DNA of 64,000 bases from Chryseotalea sp. WA131a (GCA_025370075.1 CP073016.1:3100001-3164000); one strand, 5' to 3'. Positions 15,982 through 24,794 are shown, numbered from the stretch's first letter. The notes: generated from the letters alone by a model not told the origin. Numbers and translations: made by a program.

Positions 15982-18417
15982 CTAAAACGTATACCTCACA
16001 AACGGCACCGGGAAAAACCCTTGCTGATATTGATTAGCAATGGAATTCGTGCGCGGGTTGTAGGTTTGCGTAAAGATGTTTTGGTTGCCCGTTACGTTTT
16101 GTAAATCGAGTGAAAACTCTAGCGTACTTCGTTTGTATTCCTTACGATACGCTACGCGGAAGTCGGTGCGAAAATACGGTTGTTGTTTTTCGCTGAAGGC
16201 CAGGGTTTCATTATACACAGCCTGCCCTTGAGCTTGCGAGGCAGCAAAGTTCAGAGGTGTTAAGTAACGGCCACCAATCGTGGTGACTTTCAAATTCAAG
16301 CTTAAGAAATTCTTGTTCCTGCCAACTCTAAACTCTTTTCCTCCCAAGGCATTGACCACATATTGCGTATTGTAGGCAGTGTTGCGTTCAATATTGTCGC
16401 TTCCTTTGTATTTTGAATCAAAGATCGAAGTAGTAAAGAGAAAATAATAGCCCTTGCTGAAAAATCGCTCGAGGGTCAGTTCAACACCGTAGTTTTTTCC
16501 AGTTCCTCTGTTAATCAAATTTACTTTATCGGAAGGCCCAAAGCTTACACCTGTGTTGATCGCTGAAAAAGAAGACGCGTTGCGCTCTACCGGCACATTG
16601 CTCAATTCTTGGTAGTAGGCTTCTGCTTTCAAACGCAGGGTTTCTGATAAATTCCAATCATAGGTGAGCACGTAGTGATTGCTAGCAATAAAATCCAAGT
16701 CTTTGTTGGTATAGAGAACACCCGTGGGCGTTTTAGTTTGAGCGTAAGATGTGTACACCGAAGGCGTTTGATGATGCAAACCATAGCCGAAGCTCAACGA
16801 TTTGTTTCCCGTCATTTGGTAAGTCACATTTCCCCTTGGTTCTACCACCGCTTGGTTATTAAGTGAATAGTGTTGTGCATGAAGTCCAGCAGAAAACGAC
16901 AGCTTGCTGGAAAAACGATGCTTCCATTGTGTGTATGCTTGGCTCAGCGTGTTGTTGTCGGTGATGTCCACTCGCACAGTATCTTTATTTACATTGGCAA
17001 ATAAATCGCGGTTGAAGAGAGTAAAGGTGTTGTAATCGATATAGACACCTGATGTAAGCGAGTTTTTAGAATTGAACTTGGTGCGGGTGAAGAAAACGAA
17101 TGAGGCTTTGTCGGTATTAAACTTTGCTTCCGCCTGCTTGAATCTGCTGACAACATCCAAGTCGGCATTGCGGGTAAGGGAATCAGATGTGAACTTCTCG
17201 CGGGTGGTACTATAACCTAAGGTGAACTTAGCATACGTCTTTTTTGAGAGATTTTTTTCGAAGCTGACACCATTGATGGTTGTACCATATCTCGGATAAG
17301 AATCCTGATTTTCATTTCCATACAAATCGCTGCTGTTCGGCTTGCGCAAATCGTCTTTTTTGATTTTGCTTCCTAGCAAGTCGATGGAGCTGTTACCCAA
17401 AATTCCGAAAACAGTAAACTTGCCATTGTTCTTAGTTGGGAATGTCAACTTGTAATTTAAGTCTTGATAGTTAGGTGTATTGCCGCCCGTGCCAAACTCA
17501 ATACCCAGTGCTTGAAACACACCTAAGGTAGAGTAACGATAATTTACAATGAAGGAACTTTTACTATTTTTTGAGAATGGCCCTTCAAGGCCTAATTCAA
17601 AACCATTAAAGCCAATCTGCGCGACCTTTTCAATTTTTTTATTGTTGCCCTCTCTTAACCGAATGTCAAACGCACCCGCTATGGCATTTCCGTATTGAGC
17701 CGGAAAAGCACTTGTTATAAAATCCGATTTGTCAAGGTTGTTGTTGTTCAACATGCTCACTGGGCCGCCCGTGCTGTTCAATGCACCGAAGTGGTTGGGA
17801 TTGGGAATATTCAATCCCTCCAATTGCCAAAGCATACCTGTGGGTGAGTTGCCGCGCACCACGATGTCGTTGCGGGAGTCATTCCCACCAATTACACCCG
17901 CAAAGTTTGCAGCCATACGAGACGGATCGCCCAACGCACCAGCATAACGTTTGGTGTCATCAATGTTAAATGACCGTGCACTCACCGCGGCCAGATCATT
18001 GTTGGTGGCGGTTTTGTCGTCTTTGGTGTTGGCCGTAATCACCACCTCGTTCAGTTGTGCTACACGCTCGGTAAGTGATAAGTTCAAAATAAATTCTTTA
18101 CCGGCCGTAACAATAATATTCGGAATGGTTTGTTCTTCATAACCAACATAGCTTATCTTAATGGTTTGTCTGCCCACCGGTACATTGGCGATAACAAAAA
18201 ATCCTTCTTCATCACTAGCACTTCCCAAGGGCGATTCGAAGTTGCCTAGCACTTGCACGGTTACTCCTATCAAGGGTGCTTTACTTACTTCGTCCATCAC
18301 TCTGCCGCGGATGGTTTGCGTAGTTTGGCTGTAAGCCTTCATTGACAATAAAATAGCAGCTACAAATACTCCAATGAGTAGAGTCGCATTTTTTCGGTGT
18401 TGATTTAAATTTTTCAT
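15982..18417 (-). CDS. TonB-dependent receptor with carboxypeptidase-like regulatory domain
   Basis: An outer-membrane receptor of 811 residues. After a signal peptide (to about residue 30) comes a carboxypeptidase D regulatory-like beta domain (IRGRVMDEVSKAPLIGVTVQ, then GYEEQTIPNI). A plug domain follows (VVRGNSPTGMLWQLEGLNIP) and then a 22-stranded-type barrel ending in the aromatic FVRYTF. No SusD partner is adjacent, so it is probably not a polysaccharide utilisation pair. The substrate is unknown. The 223-nt divergent region to the NAD(P)-binding gene carries four FNR-like boxes, suggesting control by the nearby Crp/Fnr regulator. Confidence 0.9.
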   Translation of the reverse strand: MKNLNQHRKNATLLIGVFVAAILLSMKAYSQTTQTIRGRVMDEVSKAPLIGVTVQVLGNFESPLGSASDEEGFFVIANVPVGRQTIKISYVGYEEQTIPNIIVTAGKEFILNLSLTERVAQLNEVVITANTKDDKTATNNDLAAVSARSFNIDDTKRYAGALGDPSRMAANFAGVIGGNDSRNDIVVRGNSPTGMLWQLEGLNIPNPNHFGALNSTGGPVSMLNNNNLDKSDFITSAFPAQYGNAIAGAFDIRLREGNNKKIEKVAQIGFNGFELGLEGPFSKNSKSSFIVNYRYSTLGVFQALGIEFGTGGNTPNYQDLNYKLTFPTKNNGKFTVFGILGNSSIDLLGSKIKKDDLRKPNSSDLYGNENQDSYPRYGTTINGVSFEKNLSKKTYAKFTLGYSTTREKFTSDSLTRNADLDVVSRFKQAEAKFNTDKASFVFFTRTKFNSKNSLTSGVYIDYNTFTLFNRDLFANVNKDTVRVDITDNNTLSQAYTQWKHRFSSKLSFSAGLHAQHYSLNNQAVVEPRGNVTYQMTGNKSLSFGYGLHHQTPSVYTSYAQTKTPTGVLYTNKDLDFIASNHYVLTYDWNLSETLRLKAEAYYQELSNVPVERNASSFSAINTGVSFGPSDKVNLINRGTGKNYGVELTLERFFSKGYYFLFTTSIFDSKYKGSDNIERNTAYNTQYVVNALGGKEFRVGRNKNFLSLNLKVTTIGGRYLTPLNFAASQAQGQAVYNETLAFSEKQQPYFRTDFRVAYRKEYKRSTLEFSLDLQNVTGNQNIFTQTYNPRTNSIANQYQQGFFPVPFVRYTF

Positions 18418-18469
18418 GGCGTTTTTGTTTTCGATGGCTCAAAATTGAAACGCTTTTTCTTCCTCAGAA

Positions 18470-18590
18470 TTGATTTGGGTTAAGTTCGGTGCCGGCTCGC
18501 GATTACTTAACCCAGATCAAGAAAACAATGCGCTACGAATTGATGTAAGTTAAGAAATCACTCCGCTCGCCAGTACTTGACTCAAATCAA
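18470..18590. promoter_or_regulatory. Array of four FNR/Crp-type operator boxes (TTRAY-N4-RTYAA)
   Basis: Four 14-bp dyads occur between the divergent TonB receptor and NAD(P)-binding genes. They are TTGATTTGGGTTAA (18470-18483), TTAACCCAGATCAA (18507-18520), TTGATGTAAGTTAA (18540-18553) and TTGACTCAAATCAA (18577-18590). All fit TTRAY-N4-RTYAA, close to the classical FNR box TTGAT-N4-ATCAA. Centres are 37, 33 and 37 bp apart. The last box abuts the likely -33 element of the plus-strand gene. A Crp/Fnr-family gene lies 0.7 kb away (19305-19904), and that it binds here is inference. Confidence 0.65.
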
Positions 18591-18620
18591 TTGCCTTCTC
18601 TTAGGCAAACAGCAATTTTG
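18591..18620 (+). promoter_or_regulatory. Putative promoter of the NAD(P)-binding gene
   Basis: A TTG at 18591-18593 and CAATTTTG at 18613-18620 (one mismatch to TAnnTTTG) are separated by 19 nt, which is normal spacing. The FNR-like box centred at 18583.5 would lie near -43 to the start point, a class II-type activator position. Confidence 0.45.
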
Positions 18621-18640
18621 AACATCAAAAAAGCAGCCCT

Positions 18641-19297
18641 ATGGAAAAGACAATAAAATCAATTTTAGTTTTAGGAGGCACTGGTCGCACAGGCAAACAT
18701 GTGGTTGAACAAGCGCTACAACAAGGGTTGCGGGTTACCACGCTGGTGAGAGACCCTTCAAAAGAAAATAGCCTAAGTGAGCACCCCAACTTAGAAATCG
18801 TAAAAGGAGATGTGCTACATTATCCTGATGTGTACAATGCGGTACAAGGAAACGATGCCATCGTCTCTGCGCTGGGGCGCGATGGAAAAGACGTTTCACC
18901 AATCACCAAAGGAACGGAGAACATCCTTGCGGCTGTTCGAAAAAGTAGAGTCTGTAAACTGGTTTGCTTATCTTCTTTTGGTGCAGGAAGCACCCGTTCG
19001 AAGTCGCCTTGGTTATTGAATGCAATGGTTCGCCTTGCTGGATTGCAACGATCCTTCGAAGCAAAAGCGCAGCAAGAATTACTTTTCTACATGAGCAAAA
19101 TTGATTTCACGTTGATAATGGCCGGCACGCTCACCGATGAAGGCCAGGATCAAGGAATCGCTTATGCTCTCACGCAACTGCCTTGTGTTACGGGATTGCC
19201 GAAGAAAATTTCACGGTCAAAGGTAGCTGCGTTTATGTTAGACCAACTGCATTCCAACCGATGGAGTCGAAACACGGTTTGCTTGCTCGCAGAATAA
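18641..19297 (+). CDS. NAD(P)H-binding protein, NmrA/atypical SDR family
   Basis: A 218-residue soluble Rossmann-fold protein. The dinucleotide motif GGTGRTG (residues 12-18) follows the first strand (SILVLGGTG). The fold continues with a DVLHYPDVYNAV segment and VSALGRDGKD. It belongs to the NAD(P)H-binding atypical short-chain dehydrogenase group, many of which are redox sensors or quinone/flavin reductases; no reaction can be assigned. It is divergent from the TonB receptor and convergent with the Crp/Fnr gene. The four FNR-like boxes upstream suggest it is the regulator's main target. Confidence 0.82.
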   Translation: MEKTIKSILVLGGTGRTGKHVVEQALQQGLRVTTLVRDPSKENSLSEHPNLEIVKGDVLHYPDVYNAVQGNDAIVSALGRDGKDVSPITKGTENILAAVRKSRVCKLVCLSSFGAGSTRSKSPWLLNAMVRLAGLQRSFEAKAQQELLFYMSKIDFTLIMAGTLTDEGQDQGIAYALTQLPCVTGLPKKISRSKVAAFMLDQLHSNRWSRNTVCLLAE

Positions 19298-19314
19298 AAG
19301 ATCGTTAAATCTTT
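19297..19314 (+). terminator. Weak AT-rich hairpin between convergent genes
   Basis: AAAGAT (19297-19302) pairs with ATCTTT (19309-19314), and a T-run follows on the plus strand. It overlaps the 3' ends of both convergent genes. The stem is short, so its strength is uncertain. Confidence 0.4.
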
Positions 19315-19904
19315 TTTGATTCGGCCAATCGTTTCCGAATGCGGCTCAATGACTCAGGTTGTATGCCCAAATAGGTAGCAATGTATTGTTGAGGAATATT
19401 TGCAATTACCTTCGGGCGCGTTTTCATCAAATCAAGATAGCGCTCTTCGGGGCTCATAAACAAAAGCGATCGGTTTCGTTGGGCGATGCCCACAATGATA
19501 AACTCAGCAATCAACCGACCAAAGCGTTCCCACATGTGCGAATTGTTGTAGCCTCGCTGCATATCCTTGTATTCCAGCATCAAGAGTTCTGCATCCTCCA
19601 GCGCTTGATGTGTTTCAGTAGAAGGTTGCCGGGAGATAAAACCAGGGTAATCCGTAATGAAGTTTCCGTCAAAAAAGAAGTTATAGGTTATTTCTTCGTC
19701 TTGCACAATGCTGAATGACCGAAAATGCCCCTTATTGATAAATGCCACATGTGAACACACTTCACCGGCTTCCAATAGCAATCGTCCTTTTGGCAAATAC
19801 TTCTTGCTCAGCATGCCTCTAAATTGGGCTAAGTCCACCTCATTAAAATCTACAAAGCGGTAGATATATTCTTTCACTCGCGCAAAATCCTCGTCCGTAA
19901 TCAT
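19305..19904 (-). CDS. Crp/Fnr family transcriptional regulator
   Basis: A 199-residue DNA-binding regulator. Residues about 20-120 form a cyclic-nucleotide-binding beta roll (KYLPKGRLLLEAGEVC, then VAFINKGHFRSF). A long helix and a C-terminal helix-turn-helix follow, with YIATYLGIQPESLSRIRK near the end as the recognition region. It lacks the N-terminal cysteine cluster of oxygen-sensing FNR and, as in many Bacteroidota members, the full cAMP-binding residues. The signal is therefore unknown. Its closeness to four FNR-like boxes at 18470-18590 suggests it controls the NAD(P)-binding gene and the TonB receptor. No box was found in front of its own start. Confidence 0.88.
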   Translation of the reverse strand: MITDEDFARVKEYIYRFVDFNEVDLAQFRGMLSKKYLPKGRLLLEAGEVCSHVAFINKGHFRSFSIVQDEEITYNFFFDGNFITDYPGFISRQPSTETHQALEDAELLMLEYKDMQRGYNNSHMWERFGRLIAEFIIVGIAQRNRSLLFMSPEERYLDLMKTRPKVIANIPQQYIATYLGIQPESLSRIRKRLAESKKI

Positions 19905-20006
19905 CTTATAAAAATCTTTTTAGGCAATTTACAAAGCTGCTCTACACTCGTCAAACTTTTTAACGTACGTAATTGCGGATGTTTCGTTGCATGCAATAAG
20001 TTAGGC

Positions 20007-21131
20007 TCAGGATAATGCCTGTTTCAAATCCTCTATCAAACTGTTCACGTCTTCAATGCCCACACTTAATCGTAAAAGATTTTCTGGTGTGGGCGAATCG
20101 GGACCTTCTACACTTTTGCGATGCTCCAATAAACTTTCGGTGCCGCCCAAGCTGGTGGCGTTGGTAAACACTTTTACACGCTGCGCTATTTTGATAGCGT
20201 CTTCTTTTGTACCCCTTACTAAAAAAGAAACCATTGCACCAAAATCGCTCATTTGATGCTTAGCAATAGCATGACCCGGATGTGTGATTAATCCAGGGTA
20301 TAAAACTCGTTCAACTTTTGGATGCTGCGAAAGAAATTCCGCTACAGCTTTTGCATTGCTAATATGTTGCATCATGCGGGGAACAAAACTGCGAATGCCT
20401 CGAAGCAACAGCCAGCAGTCGAAGGGAGCGGGTATCGCTCCTTGTATATGTTGAATGTGGCGAATGCGCTCCCACTGTTCGTCTTTTTTAGCGGTGATGA
20501 GTGCGCCTCCTGTTAAATCGCTATGGCCTCCCAAATATTTGGTGGTGCTGTGCATCACGATATCCGCACCAAGCGCCAATGGATTTTGCAGGGCAGGTGT
20601 GGCAAAGGTATTGTCAACCGCTACTTTGATTCTCTTTTGTTTGCAAATACCAATGACAGAAGCTAAATCAACAATTCGAAGTTGCGGATTGGTGGGCGAT
20701 TCTGTCCACACCAGTTTTGTGTTGGGTTGAATCGATTTAGAAAGATTGGAGACATCGCTTAAATCGGTAAAGGTAACATCCAATCCCCAAGGCATAAATA
20801 CATCTTTAAGCATGGCACGAATGCCGGCATATGCATCGAAGTTGATGATAATATGATCGCTAGGCCGAAGGCTTAAAAACACAGCACTCGCAGCTGCGCT
20901 TCCGCTACTGAAAGCCGCTGCATCTTCGCCTTGCTCTAATTGAGCTAGCACAGTTTCTAATGAAGCACGCGTTGGGTTTGACTCCCGACTGTAAATATGG
21001 CCAAGCGGGTACTCGCCTGTGGGCGGATAATGAAAGGTAGACGAAAAATAAAGAGGTGAAGTAACAGCTCCTGTTGAAGGATCGGGCGTGGCACCTGCGT
21101 GGGCACAAATGGTTTTGATGTGTTCGGTCAT
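20007..21131 (-). CDS. metB: Cystathionine gamma-synthase/lyase-type PLP enzyme (Cys/Met metabolism family)
   Basis: A 374-residue fold-type I PLP enzyme of the trans-sulfuration family. The cofactor lysine is Lys198 in HSTTKYLGGHSDLTGG, and Asp173 in AVDNTFATP contacts the pyridine nitrogen. The SSGSAAASAV segment near 76-85 contacts phosphate. An early HAGATPDPSTGAV motif is typical of the synthase/lyase group. Gamma-synthase, gamma-lyase and O-acetylhomoserine sulfhydrylase cannot be separated reliably by eye, so the symbol is tentative. It stands alone, divergent from the small secreted protein gene. Confidence 0.82.
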   Translation of the reverse strand: MTEHIKTICAHAGATPDPSTGAVTSPLYFSSTFHYPPTGEYPLGHIYSRESNPTRASLETVLAQLEQGEDAAAFSSGSAAASAVFLSLRPSDHIIINFDAYAGIRAMLKDVFMPWGLDVTFTDLSDVSNLSKSIQPNTKLVWTESPTNPQLRIVDLASVIGICKQKRIKVAVDNTFATPALQNPLALGADIVMHSTTKYLGGHSDLTGGALITAKKDEQWERIRHIQHIQGAIPAPFDCWLLLRGIRSFVPRMMQHISNAKAVAEFLSQHPKVERVLYPGLITHPGHAIAKHQMSDFGAMVSFLVRGTKEDAIKIAQRVKVFTNATSLGGTESLLEHRKSVEGPDSPTPENLLRLSVGIEDVNSLIEDLKQALS

Positions 21132-21212
21132 TTTTTAAAAATCGTTTGGCGACTAAATGTAAGGTTTAATTTTTATTTGAGAAGATGGGAATTTAAAACC
21201 TATTTTATCTGG

Positions 21213-21321
21213 GTTCGACATTAAAAATTATTAAAAATGTCGAACAGCTAACAAACTCCCGGTATAGAAGCAGCATGCTGCTGGCGAAGCAAAGCGGGAG
21301 AAGTATAGCGGATAGCCTCCC
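21213..21321 (+). other. Structured intergenic region with nested and competing inverted repeats
   Basis: The 266-nt gap before the small secreted protein gene holds a perfect 10-bp inverted repeat, GTTCGACATT (21213-21222) with AATGTCGAAC (21236-21245). Then CTCCCG (21256-21261) can pair with CGGGAG (21295-21300) around the palindrome AGCAGCATGCTGCT (21269-21282). The same GGGAG (21296-21300) could instead pair with CTCCC (21317-21321). The folds are mutually exclusive. It could be an operator plus 5' leader structure or a small RNA; nothing matches a known riboswitch that I recognise. Confidence 0.4.
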
Positions 21322-21397
21322 TCCTTTTGGCTGTACCAAACCATTTTTATTCTTCCTTAAAAAATCACACCTTGTGGCAATAACCAAAACCCATTTT

Positions 21398-21709
21398 ATG
21401 AAAAAGATTATGGTCATTGGCCTGTTCCTGTTTTTTGGATTAGCCGTAAAAGGTTTTAGCCAAACGGTGTATGCTTCTGCCAAAGGCGAAAAGTATCATA
21501 CTGCTGATTGCAAACTTTCTGGCGATGCCGATGGCATGACTCTGGCCGCTGCCAAAAAGGCGGGCAAGGGTGCGTGCGGTGTGTGCAAACCAGACGAGCA
21601 TGTGAAAGATAAAGTAGCACAGTGCAGCGGGAAGACTGCCGATGGATCAAAATGCAAGCGCATGACGGCCAGCAAATCAGGAAAGTGCTATCAACACGTA
21701 AGCAAATGA
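21398..21709 (+). CDS. Small secreted Cys-rich protein, DUF5763-like C-terminus
   Basis: A 103-residue exported protein with a signal peptide (about 1-21, ending KGFSQ). The mature part has two Cys-containing blocks. The first, YHTADCKLS followed by CGVCKPDE, resembles the small Cys/His metal-binding or host-nuclease-like motif often seen as KYHxxxC...C. The second, CSGKTADGSKCKRM then GKCYQH, fits the C-x-G-x(4)-G-x-x-C-x-R...C-x-x-H pattern of DUF5763-type zinc ribbons. ATG 21398 is chosen because the longer frame starts inside structured non-coding DNA and lacks a signal peptide. Its stop overlaps the next gene (ATGA). Confidence 0.72.
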   Translation: MKKIMVIGLFLFFGLAVKGFSQTVYASAKGEKYHTADCKLSGDADGMTLAAAKKAGKGACGVCKPDEHVKDKVAQCSGKTADGSKCKRMTASKSGKCYQHVSK

Positions 21710-22581
21710 TTTCCCAACCGCTTCATCCTACGGGTCCTAGCTTCTCGCGCATCATTACCGGTGCGTGGCGATGGCATACCGTTTCTCCCGAAACAGTCGA
21801 GCGTCTAATTCACACTTCGCTGGACGAAGGCATCACCACATTTGACCATGCCGATATTTATGGTGATCACACCTGCGAAGAAGTTTTTGGGCGTGTGCTG
21901 AGCGCAAATCCGGGCTTGCGAAAAAAGATCCAGTTGGTAACGAAGTGTGATATCAAATTTCCCTCAGCGCGCAGACCCAACACATGGATAAAACATTACG
22001 ATACTTCGGAAGAACACATTACCTGGTCAGTCGAAAATTCGTTGAAGATGTTGGCCACCGACCACATCGATTTATTGCTCATCCATCGCCCGGACCCGTT
22101 ACTCAATCCGCACGAAGTGGCCGAAACATTTGTGAAGCTGAAGGCAGATGGAAAAGTGTTACACTTTGGGGTATCGAATTTTACAACTGCACAGTTCAAC
22201 ATGCTGCAACACCACTTGCCCATGCCGCTGGTGACCAATCAAATTGAAATTTCGCTTTCGCGGATTGACCCGCTCTTCAATGGCGATTTGGATTTGATGC
22301 TGCAACTGGGTGCAAGTGCCATGGCGTGGTCTCCATTGGGCGGAGGCAAGATTAATTTTGACGACCGCGATTGGTTTGCCAAAGCTTCGAAATACAACGC
22401 CACCTACAGCCAGCTTTCATTGGCATGGTTGATGAAACACCCCTCTAACATTTTTCCCATTATAGGCACAACTAAACCCGAGCGAATAAAAGAAGCGGCA
22501 AAATCTGTTGACTTTGACTTGGACAGACAAGACTGGTTTGAGATGCTTAAATGGGCGATGGGGGGTAGGGAGATGCCGTAG
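21706..22581 (+). CDS. Aldo/keto reductase, YdhF-like
   Basis: A 291-residue cytoplasmic TIM-barrel oxidoreductase using NADPH. The catalytic tetrad is readable: Asp47 and Tyr52 (FDHADIYG), Lys80 (LVTKCDI) and His127 (LLLIHRPDP). PIIGTTKPERIKEA near the C-terminus binds the cofactor phosphate. The family reduces assorted aldehydes and ketones; the natural substrate is unknown. ATG 21706 overlaps the upstream TGA by the ATGA arrangement, so translation is probably coupled to the small secreted protein despite unrelated functions. A longer frame from 21622 would run through the upstream gene and is not credible. Confidence 0.88.
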   Translation: MISQPLHPTGPSFSRIITGAWRWHTVSPETVERLIHTSLDEGITTFDHADIYGDHTCEEVFGRVLSANPGLRKKIQLVTKCDIKFPSARRPNTWIKHYDTSEEHITWSVENSLKMLATDHIDLLLIHRPDPLLNPHEVAETFVKLKADGKVLHFGVSNFTTAQFNMLQHHLPMPLVTNQIEISLSRIDPLFNGDLDLMLQLGASAMAWSPLGGGKINFDDRDWFAKASKYNATYSQLSLAWLMKHPSNIFPIIGTTKPERIKEAAKSVDFDLDRQDWFEMLKWAMGGREMP

Positions 22582-22597
22582 GGCGAAAAATTCTTTT

Positions 22598-24250
22598 GTG
22601 CAAATTTTCAACTATCTGATATGGGCGGCAATTATGGTAATTGCAATTACCATTGTTGTTCACCTTTCTAATAAAAGAAGGTTAACAAAAAAAATCGAGC
22701 GCCTTCGTTTGCAGTGGGGTAAACCCAAAGCCGAAAATTTTGATTTTGACGCGATTCGAAAATATTCCGATGTGGCAAAAGCCGACAGCTTCCATCAAAT
22801 TACAGAGCAGACCATTCATGACATTGATTTTTATAAAGTGTTTGCCTTTGTGGATAGAACAACGAGCAGGGTTGGGCAGCAATTTTTGTTTAAGAAACTT
22901 ATTCAACCGGGCAATGAACCTAAAAATCCGCTTGACACTCTTATCGAAATTTTTGCTTCTGATAACATGTTGCGGGAAAGTATTCAATTGGAGTTCTCAA
23001 AATTGGAAAGCCGTGATGCCAATTACATTTCTTCGTTGCTAACAGACAACAATATCAAAAGACCGAAATGGTTTTGGCTGTTGTATCTGAACGTGGCCGT
23101 TTTGATTGGTCTTTTTCTTTTGTCTTTTCAATTCCCATTTTGCATCATAGTAATGCTGGCACCACTTACCATCAACATGTTTATCCATTATTGGAACAAA
23201 GGAAATACGTTTCAGTTTGTGCGCTCATTTCCACAGTTGAACATTCTAATATCCGTCTGCGCAGCAACAGAAAAAAAAGGGAGTGTGTTTGTAAACAAAC
23301 AGGTGATTGCCTCCATGGAAGAATTGAAATCATTTCAACGAAAGTCTGTTTTACTTTCGTTGAAAAACGCCACAGGCCTGGAGGCGGAGTTGTCTTTGAT
23401 TGGCCTTTACTTCATTGAACTCGCAAAAATATTTTTTCTAGTGGAGGTTTTTGCTCTCTTTGGAATTTTAAGAGAACTGAAAACGAAGCAATCGGCCATT
23501 GGTACGCTTTTTAGTTATGTTGGTGAAATTGATTCAGCTATTTCAGTTCTCTCGTTGCGTTCGGGTACCCTAAAAACTTGCGTGCCCGATTTTATTTCTG
23601 CCAAAAAGGAGATTTCAGTAAAAGGTATTTATCACCCACTCATTGAAAACTGCGTAAAAAACGATTGGGTAATTGCTGGAAAAAGTATGTTGATTACTGG
23701 CTCTAATATGTCTGGCAAATCTACTTATTTGCGAACCGTTACCATCAACTCGATTTTGGCTCAAACTATTTTTACTTGCTTTGCCGATAGATTTGAATCT
23801 CCTCCGCTAAAGCAATTCTCCTCTATCCGAATAGATGACAATTTATTTGAGGGGAAGAGTTTTTACTTTCAGGAAGTAAGGAGCGTAGCTTCTTTGATTG
23901 AAGCCTCTGAAAAGGATCATCAAAATTTGTTTGTGTTAGATGAAGTGTTTAAAGGCACGAACACCGTTGAGCGAATTGCTTCTGCCAAGGCCATTCTATC
24001 GTATCTAAACAAAAATAACAACATCGTGGTCGTTGCAACCCATGATATCGAATTGGCCGAAATGCTCGCTCGAGAGTATGATTTGTACCACTTTACGGAA
24101 ACGGTAGAAAGCAACCATTTGCACTTTGACCATCGTTTGAAAATCGGGCCATTGAAAACAAGGAATGCCATTAAGTTGCTGGAGATCTCTAATTATCCAA
24201 TGGAAATTATTAAAGAGGCAAGGGAGTTAAGCGAGGAAATTAAAAGTTGA
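22598..24250 (+). CDS. Membrane-anchored MutS-like ATPase
   Basis: A 550-residue protein from GTG 22598. It has an N-terminal membrane helix (IWAAIMVIAITIVVHLS), a charged segment, MutS-III-like core helices with two further hydrophobic helices near 165-205, and a MutS C-terminal ATPase. Walker A is GSNMSGKST near residue 368, Walker B LFVLDEVF near 445, and VATHD follows. The mismatch-binding N-terminal domain of true MutS is absent, so this is not a mismatch repair protein. It fits the short, membrane-associated MutS-related group of Bacteroidota, whose role is unknown. No in-frame ATG precedes the membrane helix, hence GTG. It starts 17 nt after the aldo/keto reductase stop, so likely an operon. 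Confidence 0.8.
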   Translation: MQIFNYLIWAAIMVIAITIVVHLSNKRRLTKKIERLRLQWGKPKAENFDFDAIRKYSDVAKADSFHQITEQTIHDIDFYKVFAFVDRTTSRVGQQFLFKKLIQPGNEPKNPLDTLIEIFASDNMLRESIQLEFSKLESRDANYISSLLTDNNIKRPKWFWLLYLNVAVLIGLFLLSFQFPFCIIVMLAPLTINMFIHYWNKGNTFQFVRSFPQLNILISVCAATEKKGSVFVNKQVIASMEELKSFQRKSVLLSLKNATGLEAELSLIGLYFIELAKIFFLVEVFALFGILRELKTKQSAIGTLFSYVGEIDSAISVLSLRSGTLKTCVPDFISAKKEISVKGIYHPLIENCVKNDWVIAGKSMLITGSNMSGKSTYLRTVTINSILAQTIFTCFADRFESPPLKQFSSIRIDDNLFEGKSFYFQEVRSVASLIEASEKDHQNLFVLDEVFKGTNTVERIASAKAILSYLNKNNNIVVVATHDIELAEMLAREYDLYHFTETVESNHLHFDHRLKIGPLKTRNAIKLLEISNYPMEIIKEARELSEEIKS

Positions 24251-24272
24251 ATCGATCGGCAAGTTTTCGGAT

Positions 24273-24794
24273 TTACTCCACCTCCACAATTATCTCCACC
24301 TCCACCGCCATGCCCAAGGGCAATGCATACATGCCCACAGCCGAGCGAGCATGTTTACCTTTTTCACCAAACACCGCTACCATAGTGTCAGAGAAGCCGT
24401 TGATTACTTTGGGCTGGTCAGTAAACGTTTCAGTACAGTTCACCATCCCCAATACTTTTACAATGCGTTTTACTTTGTTCAAATCACCCAACTCCGCTTT
24501 TAAAGTTGAGAGCAATGAAATGGCCGTTTGTCGAGCTGCTTCGTAGCCTTGTTCGGTGGTTAAATCTTTTCCCACTTTACCAATCGTGTTGCTGCCATCT
24601 GCTTTGGTGGGGCCATGTCCTGCCACAAAAAGCAGGTTGCCCGTGCGCACCGCTTTCACATAGTTGGCAATCGGCTTGCCGGGCGTAAACAATTCAATGT
24701 TCAGTTCTTTCAGCTTTTTGTCAAAGTCGATTTTTTGAGCGAAGCAGAAACTCACGAAAGACATCGCAATTAAAAGAGAGCACAGCTTTTTCAT
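24273..24794 (-). CDS. RidA family protein with signal peptide
   Basis: A 173-residue protein with a signal peptide (ending VSFCFAQ) and a YjgF/YER057c/UK114 domain. Cytoplasmic RidA removes reactive enamine/imine intermediates. Exported versions like this belong to the YjgF-like subgroups in Bacteroidota and may act on other substrates. The family features LLFVAGHGPT and GKHARSAVGMYALPLGMAVEVE are visible; the last is the C-terminal strand with the conserved Arg that binds carboxylates. It is convergent with the MutS-like gene. Confidence 0.82.
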   Translation of the reverse strand: MKKLCSLLIAMSFVSFCFAQKIDFDKKLKELNIELFTPGKPIANYVKAVRTGNLLFVAGHGPTKADGSNTIGKVGKDLTTEQGYEAARQTAISLLSTLKAELGDLNKVKRIVKVLGMVNCTETFTDQPKVINGFSDTMVAVFGEKGKHARSAVGMYALPLGMAVEVEIIVEVE

